A stretch of 64,000 nucleotides of DNA from Sinonovacula constricta (GCA_007844125.1 CM017565.1:16655206-16719205); one strand, 5' to 3'; counted from the stretch's first letter, positions 11,660 through 22,879 are shown. Notes: generated by a model not told the origin, from the letters alone. A program made the numbers and translations.

Positions 11660-12390
11660 GATAGGTTGATATACACAGCATTTTTACAAGAGGACAGGAA
11701 TACGGTTTTACGTCCACGTGCTGGTTAAGATGTCCAAAGTAAATTTATTCTCATAGAAACATATGTTGCGAAAATCACATTTATATATGGCTTTTGTAGT
11801 TTGCTCAATGATTCTGTGCCAGTGCAGGGTAAACCTACTTTTGAACTTTAGAACACATTTCTTCCACCAGTTGTTTGCTTTTCCACACACAACGGTCTTA
11901 ATCACACCTTTAAGAAAACTGGTTATTGCACTCTGTGCACTTCAGTTTCCTTCAACTTTACACTGACTGTTTATGATGAAACAAAGATTACGTGACCGGT
12001 TGGTGGGGTAGGTAGTTACATTCATTTTATTAGCTTATCTTGAGAGATGGGATTACGTTTTTCTTCGCTTGATTTTTTTTACTCTAGTTATCTGTAAAAA
12101 TATGGTCTAAAGGATTTGCTTTAATAGTAAAATATTGATAAAACATGTTCTAGCTTATTGCAGTCCCATAAGTCGTTGAGGACTTGGCCAGTGCGCTTAA
12201 TTGTGCAACAATGTCTCCAATCTGTCGTTATCCGGAAAATACAAAAAGAACTGTGATCGACTATCATAATGGAAATTCGAAACCTTGATTATAATTTGAA
12301 ACCTTGATTAAAATGTTGGTTACTGAGTGTGTTTACCAACATAAAAATATGTGGGGTTCCACTCGTTCATAGTATTTTTCTTATTATATA
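11660..12390. other. Non-coding, no gene seen
   Basis: Open frames on both strands overlap at 11708-11966 and have no recognisable domains. No repeat boundary recognised. Confidence 0.35.
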
Positions 12391-12394
12391 TAAA

Positions 12395-12405
12395 TGTGTG
12401 TGGGA

Positions 12406-12481
<76 letters not shown>
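12395..12481. repeat. (GT)n microsatellite
   Basis: About 40 GT dinucleotides with two interruptions (GGGAG, GTAT). Likely highly length-polymorphic. Confidence 0.95.
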
Positions 12482-12483
<2 letters not shown>

Positions 12484-12779
12484 GCGTATGTATTAAATGT
12501 AAATAACTGGTTTTAATACAGACTAGATAATTGCACTGTCATACAATGCCGTCGTTAAACCTTGCGTGTTCTGCATAACTATCAATGAACTCATCATTGG
12601 ACCCATCCTACATTAAATCCTAGATCCACCTTTGAACTTAACATATTCTTATCCTCCATCTATGCATGTTTATTTCTTTTAAAAAATGCTAAAGGTTCTG
12701 TGCGAGAATAGATCAAGTTGTGTCAAAAAGTACATTTAAATGAAAGATTTACATTTGCCAAACCCTATGTTTTTTACGG

Positions 12780-14590
12780 CTCATATCTTCCAAATATACT
12801 TATATTTACTGCTAAATATGCCTATATTAAGAATTTATTGTCTATATTGTATAATAAGCGTTTTTTATCGGTTTTATGATATAATGTTGCGCAATAATAA
12901 TGCGAATATAAGTGCTTGACAACAATTGGACCATTTAGGCTTAATTATGAAAGCGGTGTTTGGGCGGTGTAAGTTTAACTCTGTACTTGATAAAAAGTAA
13001 AAAAAAATAATCTAGTTACATGTAGTTCAAAATTAACTTCCAGTCAATGTTTTCATTAATCATACAGTCATTAAGACTAGTTGCGAGTAATAATGGTCAT
13101 GCAGGGTCGATCCTTCGTGCCACAGAAACAGAGCTATCTCATGACACTGGGCGATTTCACCAGCGACACCTATCAAAAACATTGATAATCTTATGTTTGG
13201 ATGTTTTTAGATGTATGTTTTCTACCAATGCGATAACAACTAATTTGAAATAAAAAACGAAATATATTTTTCTTTATCTTGGTACAAATGTAAGCTATTT
13301 AAATAGCAAATTAAACAGGCGTAACGCAAAAAATGATTTAGTCAAAGGATTGTCGTTTAAAAATAAATATTGGAATAATTGAACTATTTCCTCTTTTATT
13401 ATAGGTCAGGTGTGTTGCCTTAAAACAAAGTATCGATAACAAAGATCCTACTACTTTTATTTATTGTTAAGAAGAAAGTGTATACATATTTATCTGATGT
13501 TTTATAGTTTACAATACATATACTCATGCTACCAATCTTAATAAGAGTTGTTTTTAAAAGGTTGTTCTAATATTTCTTTACTTATGAAGTTTCTCGTTTG
13601 TGGTTGAATTACGCACATACGGCCATTTGGCTGTATTGCTCGCCTATTTCGAACTGATTATTATTTTTACAACAAAAAAGACAATCAACCACGATATGGA
13701 TAATTTGTCGATTAAAGTTTGATTGAATATAGTTTAAAAAAGCTGGACTGCCTAAACAATTTGCGTGTTACTCAATAAAGTTTTTTTTTCTTTTCACTTA
13801 AGTGAATGCTTTTTGACAAGTTCAAAGCTTACATAGAAATCCAAAAGTCTTTCCAACTTTGTTTAAAATAAGAAAATATTACAAGATCATATGAATTCTG
13901 CAACCTAATTAAAATTTGAAACGGCACAGGACAAGGTATTCACATGCCAGTTAAATCTAAAAGTTACAACAAAACTGTAATAAGACATAATGCATAGAGA
14001 AAACCCAACAGTTACCGCATTGGAACGATCACTCGGAGAGGACTGACTTGGATGCTAAAAATGGTTTTACAGAGCTCTAAGCCTTCACTTCCTGGGGGAT
14101 TTCTCAAATGCAAGCAGTGAAAACAAAGCAGTTTTTTTGGAAAGAAATCTGTCCTAGCAATGACGTTTATATGAGCTAAGTTATAACGTTATTAGAATGT
14201 GTGACGTAATTAAAATAATATGCACATTACATTTGGGTGGGGGGAAAAAGATTATATGAAGAACTGCACAAAATTCCAGATTGCACAATATGTCAAAGTA
14301 CTGAATTAAGCACAAAATGTCTAGAGAAGTGACAACAGTTGTAGCGTCCTTTTAATTTGTAATTTGTAGGAGGTTAATTATATGTATTTGCCAATTTATG
14401 GAAATAATTAAAACAAGTGTTTTCAAAAATTATAATACAAATGTATTTTATCATATTAACAGAGAAAAATGGATAATGGAAAACATCATATTTATTTGAT
14501 GAATAAATAAATTATACATTTTAAGGTATCAATTTAATTATTTTCAAGTGCCAAAACTCATGCCATTAAAATAATTAAAATTATCATTTG
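12780..14590. repeat. Unit 1 of tandem duplication: downstream flank
   Basis: Matches 33780-35990 in order and orientation. Landmarks: TTGTCTATATTGTA followed by CGGTTTTATG; AATATAAGTGC; GTGTTTGGGCGGTGT versus CTGTTTGGGGCAGTGT; CATGCTACCAAT with TTTAAAAGGTTGTT; AAAGACAATCAAC; TGGATAATGGAAAACAT. Non-coding. The best evidence that the duplication extends well beyond the gene on the 3' side. Confidence 0.75.
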
Positions 14591-14594
14591 TTTA

Positions 14595-14595
<1 letters not shown>

Positions 14596-14691
<96 letters not shown>

Positions 14692-14704
14692 TAATAATAA
14701 TAAC

Positions 14705-14738
<34 letters not shown>

Positions 14739-14749
14739 TAACAATATAC

Positions 14750-14800
<51 letters not shown>
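14596..14800. repeat. (AAT)n then (ATT)n, inverted trinucleotide arrays
   Basis: An AAT array (14596-14738) is followed, after ATAACAATATACT, by an ATT array (14750-14800). The two are reverse complements and could fold into a long hairpin. A shorter version of the same junction occurs at about 15050-15127, with the same flank ATCAAAAATTAAAACCAAAT. Confidence 0.95.
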
Positions 14801-14849
14801 CAAAATTAAAACCAAATAAGAAATTTTACAAAAAATTCCCCAACGATAA

Positions 14850-14859
14850 CTACTACTAT

Positions 14860-14948
<89 letters not shown>
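14850..14948. repeat. (ACT)n microsatellite
   Basis: About 33 ACT units with one TTC interruption. A second such array is at 15381-15453 and the unit-2 counterpart at 36308-36342. Confidence 0.95.
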
Positions 14949-15049
14949 AGTTATAGATATTATTTATTTTATATTATATATATTATGATATATAATTATG
15001 AAATTATTTTGATTATATTCTTACTGATATAATAATAACAATTAATAAA

Positions 15050-15088
15050 AATAATAATAATAATAATAATAATAATATAACAATATAC

Positions 15089-15127
<39 letters not shown>

Positions 15128-15162
15128 CAAAAATTAAAACCAAATAAGAAATTTTACAAAAA
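15050..15162. repeat. Second copy of AAT/ATT hairpin segment
   Basis: Repeats the segment at about 14733-14834: AAT run, ATAACAATATACT, ATT run, then ATCAAAAATTAAAACCAAAT and AAGAAATTTTACAAAA. A local duplication of about 100 bp spaced by about 335 bp. Confidence 0.9.
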
Positions 15163-15380
15163 TAATAATAATAATGATAATAATAATAACTTAAAGTAAA
15201 TAAGTTAAACTACTAAAATTATCTCAGCGATAAACAAACTCATAAGCGCATACAGTATCACAATTACAACAATTGATGACCAGTTATTGCGACTGACATA
15301 ATCTAATCAAAGCTAATGCTATATTAACAGACAAAGTATAAAAAAAACAATAAAATAGAATAAAATAGCACATCATTGTG

Positions 15381-15381
15381 T

Positions 15382-15452
<71 letters not shown>

Positions 15453-15453
15453 A
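15381..15453. repeat. (ACT)n microsatellite
   Basis: About 24 uninterrupted ACT units. Confidence 0.95.
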
Positions 15454-16586
15454 TATAAATAATATATTGTTAATGCAAGTAAGCATTGTTTATTTCTTTA
15501 ATTTATTTTATTTTTACTTTTGTCTTAGACTCAGACAACAAGTATTAATGCCAAAATCGCAAATAATTATACAAATACAATACATTGGAATGTTAACAAA
15601 AGATGTCCAACTAACACTATTACCAAGAAAAATCTAATGTTGAATCTACTGAAAAAATAATTAATGTTTAAGTAACTTGAGCGGTTACTTATTTAATATA
15701 AATGACAAAACCTTAAACACATAACGGCACAATAACCACAATATACTCTACGTGTAAGCAATTTTGTGTGTGTAACGAATGTTATATTCCAAATATATGC
15801 ATTAGGCTGTAGAATCTTAAATACAAAATGAAATAGTTTATTTTGTTTATCCCACTAACAGTGAGCGTTAGCGTTAGTTTTTCGAGGCCTCCCATATTTG
15901 ATGGAAATACAATCGTTAGTAACAAGAAATGATATAGGCGTGTAAAATTAAACATAGATGACCTAAATATGCAGAAAACGTTAGCAAACAAAATGCAATC
16001 AGTACATTATATGCTTAAAACAAAACTTGTGTAACATGAAATCATCTGCTAATATAAATTAACAGTAACATATTGCAAATTCAGTAATGAAATTAACGAT
16101 ATTTACAAAAAATGAATATGTATACACAATGTGATAGCAAATCTTAAAACACGATAATCCAAACAACATGAATAATAATTTCCTCAAATAAAATAAAACA
16201 TAAATATAAAGAAAACTTTATCCTTCGGTACAGAAGCGTTTGATCATGGTCATCTATAGAAATAAGTACACAATACAGTTACTTATTAAGGAGATCACAT
16301 TAAACTGGGAGAAATAAAAAAAAAACATACATATAAGCAACCAGCTAAATTAAACGTTATGTGTAATAGGATTTCAATTATACTAATACATGTTCAAAAC
16401 ATGCATATGACGACACTTTGACTGGAAAGTGTCGTACACAAAACATATCAATAACAAAGGTCAAGCATAACTTATGTTCAACAAACCCGAAAATCGTTTT
16501 GGTATAAATTCAGGAGTTTGCTTAAAAGTAGGGAAATGAGAGTCTTGAACAAAAGAAGCTCATGATGTTCAATTGATTAGTACGTT
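15454..16586. other. Gene 1 downstream region, probable 3' UTR and beyond
   Basis: Non-coding AT-rich DNA 3' of gene 1. On the minus strand the first clear AATAAA I see is near 15489-15494, about 1.1 kb past the stop codon, with an ATTAAA near 15690. Either could end the transcript. No other gene seen. Confidence 0.4.
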
Positions 16587-19500
16587 TTAGTTCTTTGCCG
16601 AACGCCGTTTGTAAGGTGGCAAAGATCTGATGCTGCGTCGTTTTCGGCCAACTCCAAAAGCAGAACGTTCGACTTCTTTTTTGCCTTCACATATTTCAGT
16701 TTCATTCTGTCCAGTGCATCTAGCAACAAATGGTGTTTGCCTGATAAACTGTTTTCTTTCAATATGTCGCACAATGTTTTGTTTGTTGCTCGTTTGAAAG
16801 ACTTTAGACGGACTGAGAAAACATATAACATTTGATGATGGTGTGGCTGTAACATTGTGAGAACGCGCAATGAAAGAAGCAGCACTTAGCTGTGGAGGTT
16901 GTAATTCCTCGAACATAATCTCGAAGTTATAATTTGTTTTAATCACTGTATTTTCTACAAAGTCTTCTTCCAAATTAATTGAAGTATCAAAGGCCGTGTT
17001 GAAGGAATTCATTTTGCAAACTTTTTTTATTGTGTCGGTGTTTTCAGGCTGAAGTGTATTCTTTAAGTTTTCGTTAAGTATTTCACAAATGTCGCAGACT
17101 GATAACTTTTCGGCGGTGCTAACTCTTCTTTTTGTGTCTGCTAGAATTGCATTTATCGTTCTTCTGTCGTTATTCGTTAGGTGGACAGTCTCACTCAACA
17201 CATGTTTGGCCTCTACAATCTTAAGTGAAATTTCTTTTGGAACAAAAACTTTGTTTTGAATGCAACACAATTTTATAAAACTGTGAGTTCGAAAAACTTC
17301 TATTTTGAAGTCTTGTAAGAATTGATATGTTAGCAACCTTTTCAAATCCAGTACAAAATCCTCCAAATGTTTAACTGAAAATACCGTGTGTGGAAACTGT
17401 TCATGACAGTAATACAATTTGCCGTTTGGAAAAATCTTTGAAAGCAAGTTAACTTTGAGTTTGAACACGTCAGCGTCAAATTGCGATTTAACGGTTTGAG
17501 ATTGTTTTTGGAGCTGACCCCTTGATGCTTTAGACAGGTTTTGCATTAGATTTGTAATGAGTTCTTTTGTTTCATCATCGAGTTCTCCGCTTAAGTATTT
17601 TTTGTGGTGTTCATCAAGTCGCTCTTTACAAGACTTGAGTACGTTTGAGTATCTTTTGATATCAGTATTGATGACTGTTCTACAATCGCTGTAGGGACAT
17701 GTTTTGTGAAAAGTTTCTTCATTGTTTCCATGCCACATATGCTTGTCCAACATTTGCAGATCCATAATACACTTGCAATCGGGTAATTGTAAATACAATT
17801 TCGTAGCATTGTGGTCAACTTGTCCCTTGTCTTGAAAAGCAGAACACTGCACACAGACACATGCTTCTCCGCAAACACTTACGCATTGATGATTACACTT
17901 AAGTTGTTTATTGCAACGTTTACTGCAGCTATTGTCGACACAACGTTCCTGGCACAATGCTTTGCACCTTTTGTGTTCACAACCATTTCGACACAATTTG
18001 TTACATTTATTACATGACTGTAGACATAACAATTTGCACGGTGAATGTGCGCAACGTCCAGAACATGTCCTAGAACACGGGGGACATATAATGCTACATG
18101 GTTGATCGCAAATGTGTCCACAATAAAGTCTCTTTTGACATGGACCTTTACATCCACTATGTATTCGCCCTTGGAAACATGTTTTACAAGTTCCCATACA
18201 TGTATGACCACACAGTAATTTCTTACCACACAGCTGATTGCACTCAATGTTATCTTCTTCGAAACAATTTACTTGAATTTCATGCAAACATCCAAGTGTT
18301 TTTTTAACAATCTCCTTACATCGTACTTCAGCGACATTCACACCACACTCCATTTCAAGTACATGGCCACATGGGAGGTTCTTGTTAACAAGTTTAGGGC
18401 ATTTCGCTTGAAGCACATCAACATGGCATGGTAATTGAAGTAGGTGACCACAGGGAAGAAATTTGCTTACGCTCTGCTCACATTTAATTTTGCAGCAATC
18501 ATTGGAACATTCTGTCTGAACTACGTGGCCACATGATAAATGTTTGGTAACAGTTTCGAGACATTTTGTGTGGAGCACATCAACATAGCAGGCTAACTGA
18601 AGTAGGTGGTCACATGGTAGACTTTTAATTACTTTCTCTAAACATTTAATCATACTCAAATTGGTTGAACATTCGGTTTGCACAGAATGACCACATGGAA
18701 GATCCTTTGTTACGGATACCTTACAATATTTTGAGTGACATGCCATGTTGCACTGATTACACACTTTTGGACAAGTGTGCCCGCAGTCAAGTAATCTGTT
18801 ACAAGTTTGTACACATTTTGCATTTTTGCTTTCGTAACAAAAGCACGTTCTTTTGTGCCCGCATAAAGAAAATGATTTTTCTACTTGCTCCTTACAGTCA
18901 TATCTAACATGTATAAACTTGTTTAGATGACATGTCATTTTGCACGTGTGGTTACACGACAGAATTTCTCCGCATACAGCGTCGCAACCACCATTTGGGA
19001 CAAGTTTAAAATCTTGAGGAGACTTAACGTTTGTGATCTTGTCCGGGTGATTCTGGCACTTCAGTGGAAGTGCAGAAAGAAGGCAACCATCAATTTCCAT
19101 TTGTTTCACCATGTATTCCCACATTTCGCTACGTTTCCGCAAATGGTCAAAGTTTCCGATCACAAAAAGGCCAACTCTAGCTCTAGAGAGAGAAACGCAA
19201 ATTCTGTTCTCTATTCCAACAAATCCGATTGAAGACTTTCCACAGTCTTTCTTGCTTCGTACCAAAGATAGAATGACAATTTCATTTTCCTCTCCTTGAT
19301 AGTTATCAATCACCGTTATTTTGATGTTCAACCTTTGTTCTGATTTGAAACGAGATTGTAGTTTTAGAACTTGGCCAACATATGGCGTGATAATTGTTAT
19401 GTTTTCTTCGCTGTATCCTTGTTGGTTTAGATACACTACAAACGGATATATTATGTCAGCTTCATACTGGTTTGTATAACTTATTATGTCATCGTTTACA

Positions 19501-22500
19501 TTTTCCTCTTGGTGGTGATTCAAAAATACAACGTTTTTAGAAAGACCCATCACATCTTTGTAAAGGGTTACGTGGACATGATCTTGCAAATTAGGGTACA
19601 AGTTTGGATGTCTCATGAACTTTGAAATTTCTGTACGCATACGGTGTTGTTCAGATAATGTCACACATGGAAATTTATTGTTCACCAGGCGTTCAAACAA
19701 AGAAATATCAAGTTGATACTTTTTTGATAATTCAAACATTGTTGTTGGTGGCCTCAACTGTTTGTGATCCCCTATGAGAATAAGATGCTGACATTTCCTA
19801 CTTAGTGAAGAAATAACATGGGATTCTAGCACTTCTGCAGCTTCTTCGATCAGAACAATTTTCGGGGAAACCATTTCTAAAGCTTCTCTGTGCTTTGCTG
19901 CCTTTGTAGTTGTCATTCCAACAAAATGTGCACGCCTAAGTGTGTCTGCCATGACTGCGTTGCCGATGTGTTCTGTTTGAACTGCGAATGTGACACATTC
20001 ATTTTCGGTGGATTTCAACTTGTCTTGCAGATGATTCCTCAACATTTGTATCCATTTCATATACAAACCAAATCTTTCAATGTATGTCATTTTCGAAGAA
20101 ATCGCAAAAAAACGAGCATTTATTCCTCGACGAGTAAATTGTTCCTGAATGAATCTAAATGCAGTTTTGTTTTTTCTTTCATTTATTTCTCTGCACCAAA
20201 CGTCCAAAAGCAATGTCTCAGAAGCTATTTGTGTCCAGTTGCCTGAGGGGTACATTTCTTTCTCCAACATTTCAATAGTTATCTCAGTTCCATCAAGGTA
20301 CAGCCAATTGTTTAATGCCTCGTCTATTGAAAATCTATCCAAACTAAGTCGGAATATTTCATTCCAAGTTTCAATTTTAGTTACAAAACTTAGTATTCTT
20401 GTTGCTGAAACTAGACTGGTGTTAAGTTCTATTAACACTTTTTCTAGCTCGAGTATTTGTTCCACATAATCCACAGGTCTTTCAATCAAAAGAAACTGAA
20501 TGTATTTTTCAATGTCAGTTGACACCTCATAAATCCAGTATTTGTAAAGTTGAGCACGATCACGAGGATGTAGATTCCACAGGTCTGTTGTGCCGAGTGG
20601 CCTTTGCTTTTCCTGTAATTCCACAATATGCTGGCACCAAGTGAAGAATACAGGACCATATCTTTTATCCAGACCTGTTGGAAAAAGTGACAGTGATGGT
20701 GATGAACTGTCGATACCTAACCACCTCTGAAGGGGACAATCATGTCCGTGTCTAGAGATTTCAAAGAAGTTTGTTTCTTCTGTAGTCAAAATGTCTGACA
20801 ATGTTTCTAAAGATAGAAACCTTTCGTACGACTCGTCTAAAGCTTTTCTGGAACGACGCTCAGAATTAATGCAAGTGGAAACAGAGTAATTGAAGGCTTT
20901 TATTATGTCTGCTACGTCTTTCGATAAGCCTAAATATCCTTTCTTTGCACCTCTATATTCGTACTGTTTTAAATGTGGATTCTTGCAACGGCCACCAATG
21001 CGGAAAATACCATCAGTACAAAAAGCCAAAATTCCTTCTAGGAACTGATCGAGAGCGTGATTTGTGTAGCAGACAACAAGAATGGGACCAAAGTCCTTCA
21101 TCTTACGGGTATTTTCCGATAGCAGTCTGGCAATTTTAAGTCCTATGTACGTTTTGCCTGTTCCGGGAGGACCTTGGATTATTGAGAGCTCCTGTGTCAA
21201 TGCTATTTTGACTGCCTCATACTGTGTCTCATCAAGATCCGTTTCTGCCCTACTTGGCCAGGCCTCTAAATCCAAAACGTGATATCTGTACCTTTCTGGA
21301 TCCACAACTGGTCGTTTCCTTCCTTCCGTCTTCTTTTGAGTAATGCTTAGCACGCTAGCAAAGTCAAATGATACATTTTCTTCCGCCAAAAGGTATGCTG
21401 GAGGGTTAACATCTGTGCTTGCGTGTACAATATACTTCTGAAAGGGTAAGTTATCAGTTATGGTTTTGAGGCAGGTAAGAACACACTTATACGGGAGAAA
21501 GAGAGTTCCAGCTTCCGCCATGAGGTAAAGTTGATTATTTGTAATTCTTGATGTTTGGTTTGCTTGAATTTGAACACCAACAATTCCTTCTTCCACTTTT
21601 TCAGCTCTTGTTATCGTACCAAAGATAATGCTTTCAAAATCATTTGGAGAAATACAGACAAGATTACCCGTGAGAAAGCGTTTCGACGATTGAATTTTCT
21701 TTCCTGCCTTTATTTGAAATTTGAAAAAGTACATTACCCCGCTCTCTGTTAACTCTTTATAAGCCATGAGAACATTGCGAAACAAATGTATGTCGCGTAT
21801 TTTTCCACGCCTTTGCAATGTTCGGACTTGTTCTCGATACTCCATAATTCCATTTTTCATTTGCCTAACGAAGTCTTCTCGAAGTAAGCGAAAGTGTATG
21901 TCAAGATATGTTTCGAGATCACCATAGGACCCGTTCGTGATGTTCTTCCGCAAGAAGGGCTTTTGTTTACCATGAAGCTCTTCTACTGACGGTACAATGG
22001 TTACTGTTCTAAAGTCATTTGGAGGAAGGTCCTTCTTTCGAATTTGCTTTTGATATTTTGTCAGTCTTTCCATAAAATCATTACTGGTTTCTTTGAGCTG
22101 TCTGGCAAATTTAGAGAGCGGTTTGATCTCAAATTCATCCTGAATTGCATGTAAAGAGTCAATAAGGCGTTTGTATTTCTCAAAACCTCCGGAACCTGAG
22201 CTCAGTATGTATGTAATGACATCTAAAGACAATAGGCAACAATTTGAAAGGTTATCTGAATTGTTCCAAAGTGACATGTGCGAATGCAAACGCATGGAGA
22301 GCATGTTTAGAAAATTGTCTAGTGTATCAATGAAAACTGTTTCAACTTCTGAAAATAGCTGCTGTAGAAGTTGAATGCGGCTTGACTGACAAACAATTGA
22401 GAGTATTTTCAATATTACCACAAGTTCTTCTGGTTTAAGCTTCTTATCGTTCAGGCACTGCAGGAACACTGCATTTGTTTGCACAATAGCTTCAAGTAGT

Positions 22501-22685
22501 TCATCCGGGGTTTCTTCGTGTGCATCGATTAAATTTTTCAGTCTGTCTACATCTGTTTCCTCATGTTCCAAAGGTGGCAGATTTTCATTAAATAAAAAGG
22601 CGTCTAAATCAACATTGTCTAAAGTGTCAAGAATGTTATCTAAATCGGCACGAATGGTGTCCTCAGAGAAAACAACCGTGGCCAT
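16587..22685 (-). CDS. ZNFX1-like NFX1-type zinc finger helicase, paralogue 1
   Basis: Encodes 2032 residues in one uninterrupted exon; human ZNFX1, as I recall it, is of similar length (about 1.9 kb codons). Order of parts: an N-terminal acidic/helical region (1-220); a ZNFX1-specific block with PNDFRTV, ELHGKQKPFLRKNI and FRLLREDFVRQM (about 225-285); a UPF1-like SF1 helicase with Walker A GPPGTGKT (505-512), motif Ia CYTNHALDQFL, motif II EEAA (947-950), motif III GDHKQLRP (about 972), QHRMR (about 1012), motif V DNYQGEENE (about 1127) and motif VI SLSRARVG; then 13 C-x-H-x3/4-C zinc-knuckle modules (about 1230-1610); and a basic C-terminal tail (GRKRRS, YKRRSAKN). All catalytic motifs look intact, so an active ATP-dependent RNA helicase is expected. 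ZNFX1 is an antiviral dsRNA sensor in vertebrates and an RNA-inheritance factor in nematodes; the role here is inferred. The start is supported by a splice acceptor 9 bases upstream of the ATG and by alignment with paralogue 2. Confidence 0.95.
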   Translation of the reverse strand: MATVVFSEDTIRADLDNILDTLDNVDLDAFLFNENLPPLEHEETDVDRLKNLIDAHEETPDELLEAIVQTNAVFLQCLNDKKLKPEELVVILKILSIVCQSSRIQLLQQLFSEVETVFIDTLDNFLNMLSMRLHSHMSLWNNSDNLSNCCLLSLDVITYILSSGSGGFEKYKRLIDSLHAIQDEFEIKPLSKFARQLKETSNDFMERLTKYQKQIRKKDLPPNDFRTVTIVPSVEELHGKQKPFLRKNITNGSYGDLETYLDIHFRLLREDFVRQMKNGIMEYREQVRTLQRRGKIRDIHLFRNVLMAYKELTESGVMYFFKFQIKAGKKIQSSKRFLTGNLVCISPNDFESIIFGTITRAEKVEEGIVGVQIQANQTSRITNNQLYLMAEAGTLFLPYKCVLTCLKTITDNLPFQKYIVHASTDVNPPAYLLAEENVSFDFASVLSITQKKTEGRKRPVVDPERYRYHVLDLEAWPSRAETDLDETQYEAVKIALTQELSIIQGPPGTGKTYIGLKIARLLSENTRKMKDFGPILVVCYTNHALDQFLEGILAFCTDGIFRIGGRCKNPHLKQYEYRGAKKGYLGLSKDVADIIKAFNYSVSTCINSERRSRKALDESYERFLSLETLSDILTTEETNFFEISRHGHDCPLQRWLGIDSSSPSLSLFPTGLDKRYGPVFFTWCQHIVELQEKQRPLGTTDLWNLHPRDRAQLYKYWIYEVSTDIEKYIQFLLIERPVDYVEQILELEKVLIELNTSLVSATRILSFVTKIETWNEIFRLSLDRFSIDEALNNWLYLDGTEITIEMLEKEMYPSGNWTQIASETLLLDVWCREINERKNKTAFRFIQEQFTRRGINARFFAISSKMTYIERFGLYMKWIQMLRNHLQDKLKSTENECVTFAVQTEHIGNAVMADTLRRAHFVGMTTTKAAKHREALEMVSPKIVLIEEAAEVLESHVISSLSRKCQHLILIGDHKQLRPPTTMFELSKKYQLDISLFERLVNNKFPCVTLSEQHRMRTEISKFMRHPNLYPNLQDHVHVTLYKDVMGLSKNVVFLNHHQEENVNDDIISYTNQYEADIIYPFVVYLNQQGYSEENITIITPYVGQVLKLQSRFKSEQRLNIKITVIDNYQGEENEIVILSLVRSKKDCGKSSIGFVGIENRICVSLSRARVGLFVIGNFDHLRKRSEMWEYMVKQMEIDGCLLSALPLKCQNHPDKITNVKSPQDFKLVPNGGCDAVCGEILSCNHTCKMTCHLNKFIHVRYDCKEQVEKSFSLCGHKRTCFCYESKNAKCVQTCNRLLDCGHTCPKVCNQCNMACHSKYCKVSVTKDLPCGHSVQTECSTNLSMIKCLEKVIKSLPCDHLLQLACYVDVLHTKCLETVTKHLSCGHVVQTECSNDCCKIKCEQSVSKFLPCGHLLQLPCHVDVLQAKCPKLVNKNLPCGHVLEMECGVNVAEVRCKEIVKKTLGCLHEIQVNCFEEDNIECNQLCGKKLLCGHTCMGTCKTCFQGRIHSGCKGPCQKRLYCGHICDQPCSIICPPCSRTCSGRCAHSPCKLLCLQSCNKCNKLCRNGCEHKRCKALCQERCVDNSCSKRCNKQLKCNHQCVSVCGEACVCVQCSAFQDKGQVDHNATKLYLQLPDCKCIMDLQMLDKHMWHGNNEETFHKTCPYSDCRTVINTDIKRYSNVLKSCKERLDEHHKKYLSGELDDETKELITNLMQNLSKASRGQLQKQSQTVKSQFDADVFKLKVNLLSKIFPNGKLYYCHEQFPHTVFSVKHLEDFVLDLKRLLTYQFLQDFKIEVFRTHSFIKLCCIQNKVFVPKEISLKIVEAKHVLSETVHLTNNDRRTINAILADTKRRVSTAEKLSVCDICEILNENLKNTLQPENTDTIKKVCKMNSFNTAFDTSINLEEDFVENTVIKTNYNFEIMFEELQPPQLSAASFIARSHNVTATPSSNVICFLSPSKVFQTSNKQNIVRHIERKQFIRQTPFVARCTGQNETEICEGKKEVERSAFGVGRKRRSIRSLPPYKRRSAKN
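18270..18720 (-). repeat. Zinc-knuckle tandem repeats inside gene 1
   Basis: Six successive modules of roughly 23-25 residues follow the pattern K-x-L-P-C-G-H-x3-Q-x2-C, ending in CGHSVQTEC, CDHLLQLAC, CGHVVQTEC, CGHLLQLPC, CGHVLEMEC and CLHEIQVNC. Paralogue 2 has five at the corresponding place. One module (CDHLLQLAC) has Asp in place of the usual Gly. Confidence 0.8.
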
Positions 22686-22694
22686 TGTATTTTA

Positions 22695-22850
22695 CTGACA
22701 CACACAGAACTGTGCTACTAATTTCAACATTCAACTATGGTATATAGTTTATGTGTACGGACTGAAAGTACTATATCATTTATCATATCACCTTTGTTAT
22801 CATCTCAAACTGTGGAAAAGTGTTAAATAGAACCGCCTTTTGAGACTTAC
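22695..22850 (-). other. Predicted 5' UTR intron of gene 1
   Basis: On the minus strand a consensus donor (CTTAT|GTAAGT) lies at 22850-22849 and an acceptor TTCTGTGTGTGTCAG ends at 22695, nine bases before the ATG. Length 156. Removing it joins a small non-coding exon to the coding exon. Confidence 0.55.
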
Positions 22851-22879
22851 ATAAGTTTAGCCCAGTCCTCAAGAAACAC
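22851..22879 (-). other. Predicted small 5' UTR exon of gene 1
   Basis: A 29-base segment between the acceptor TTTCTTCTTCATTGCAG and the donor GTAAGT. The acceptor is conserved upstream of gene 2 (CCTTCTTCATTGCAG) although nearby DNA has diverged, and the exon starts look alike (GTGTTTCTTGAGGA versus ATGTTTCATGCGGA). Prediction only; no transcript evidence. Confidence 0.5.

Noticed and set aside
14558..14815. Open frames of almost pure Ile or Asn on both strands
   Set aside because: They are translations of AAT/ATT microsatellites.
17879..18247. 122-codon minus-strand frame within gene 1, with a similar one in gene 2 near 39882-40430
   Set aside because: Alternate-frame shadows of the cysteine-rich zinc-knuckle region; similarity between copies follows from coding conservation in the true frame.
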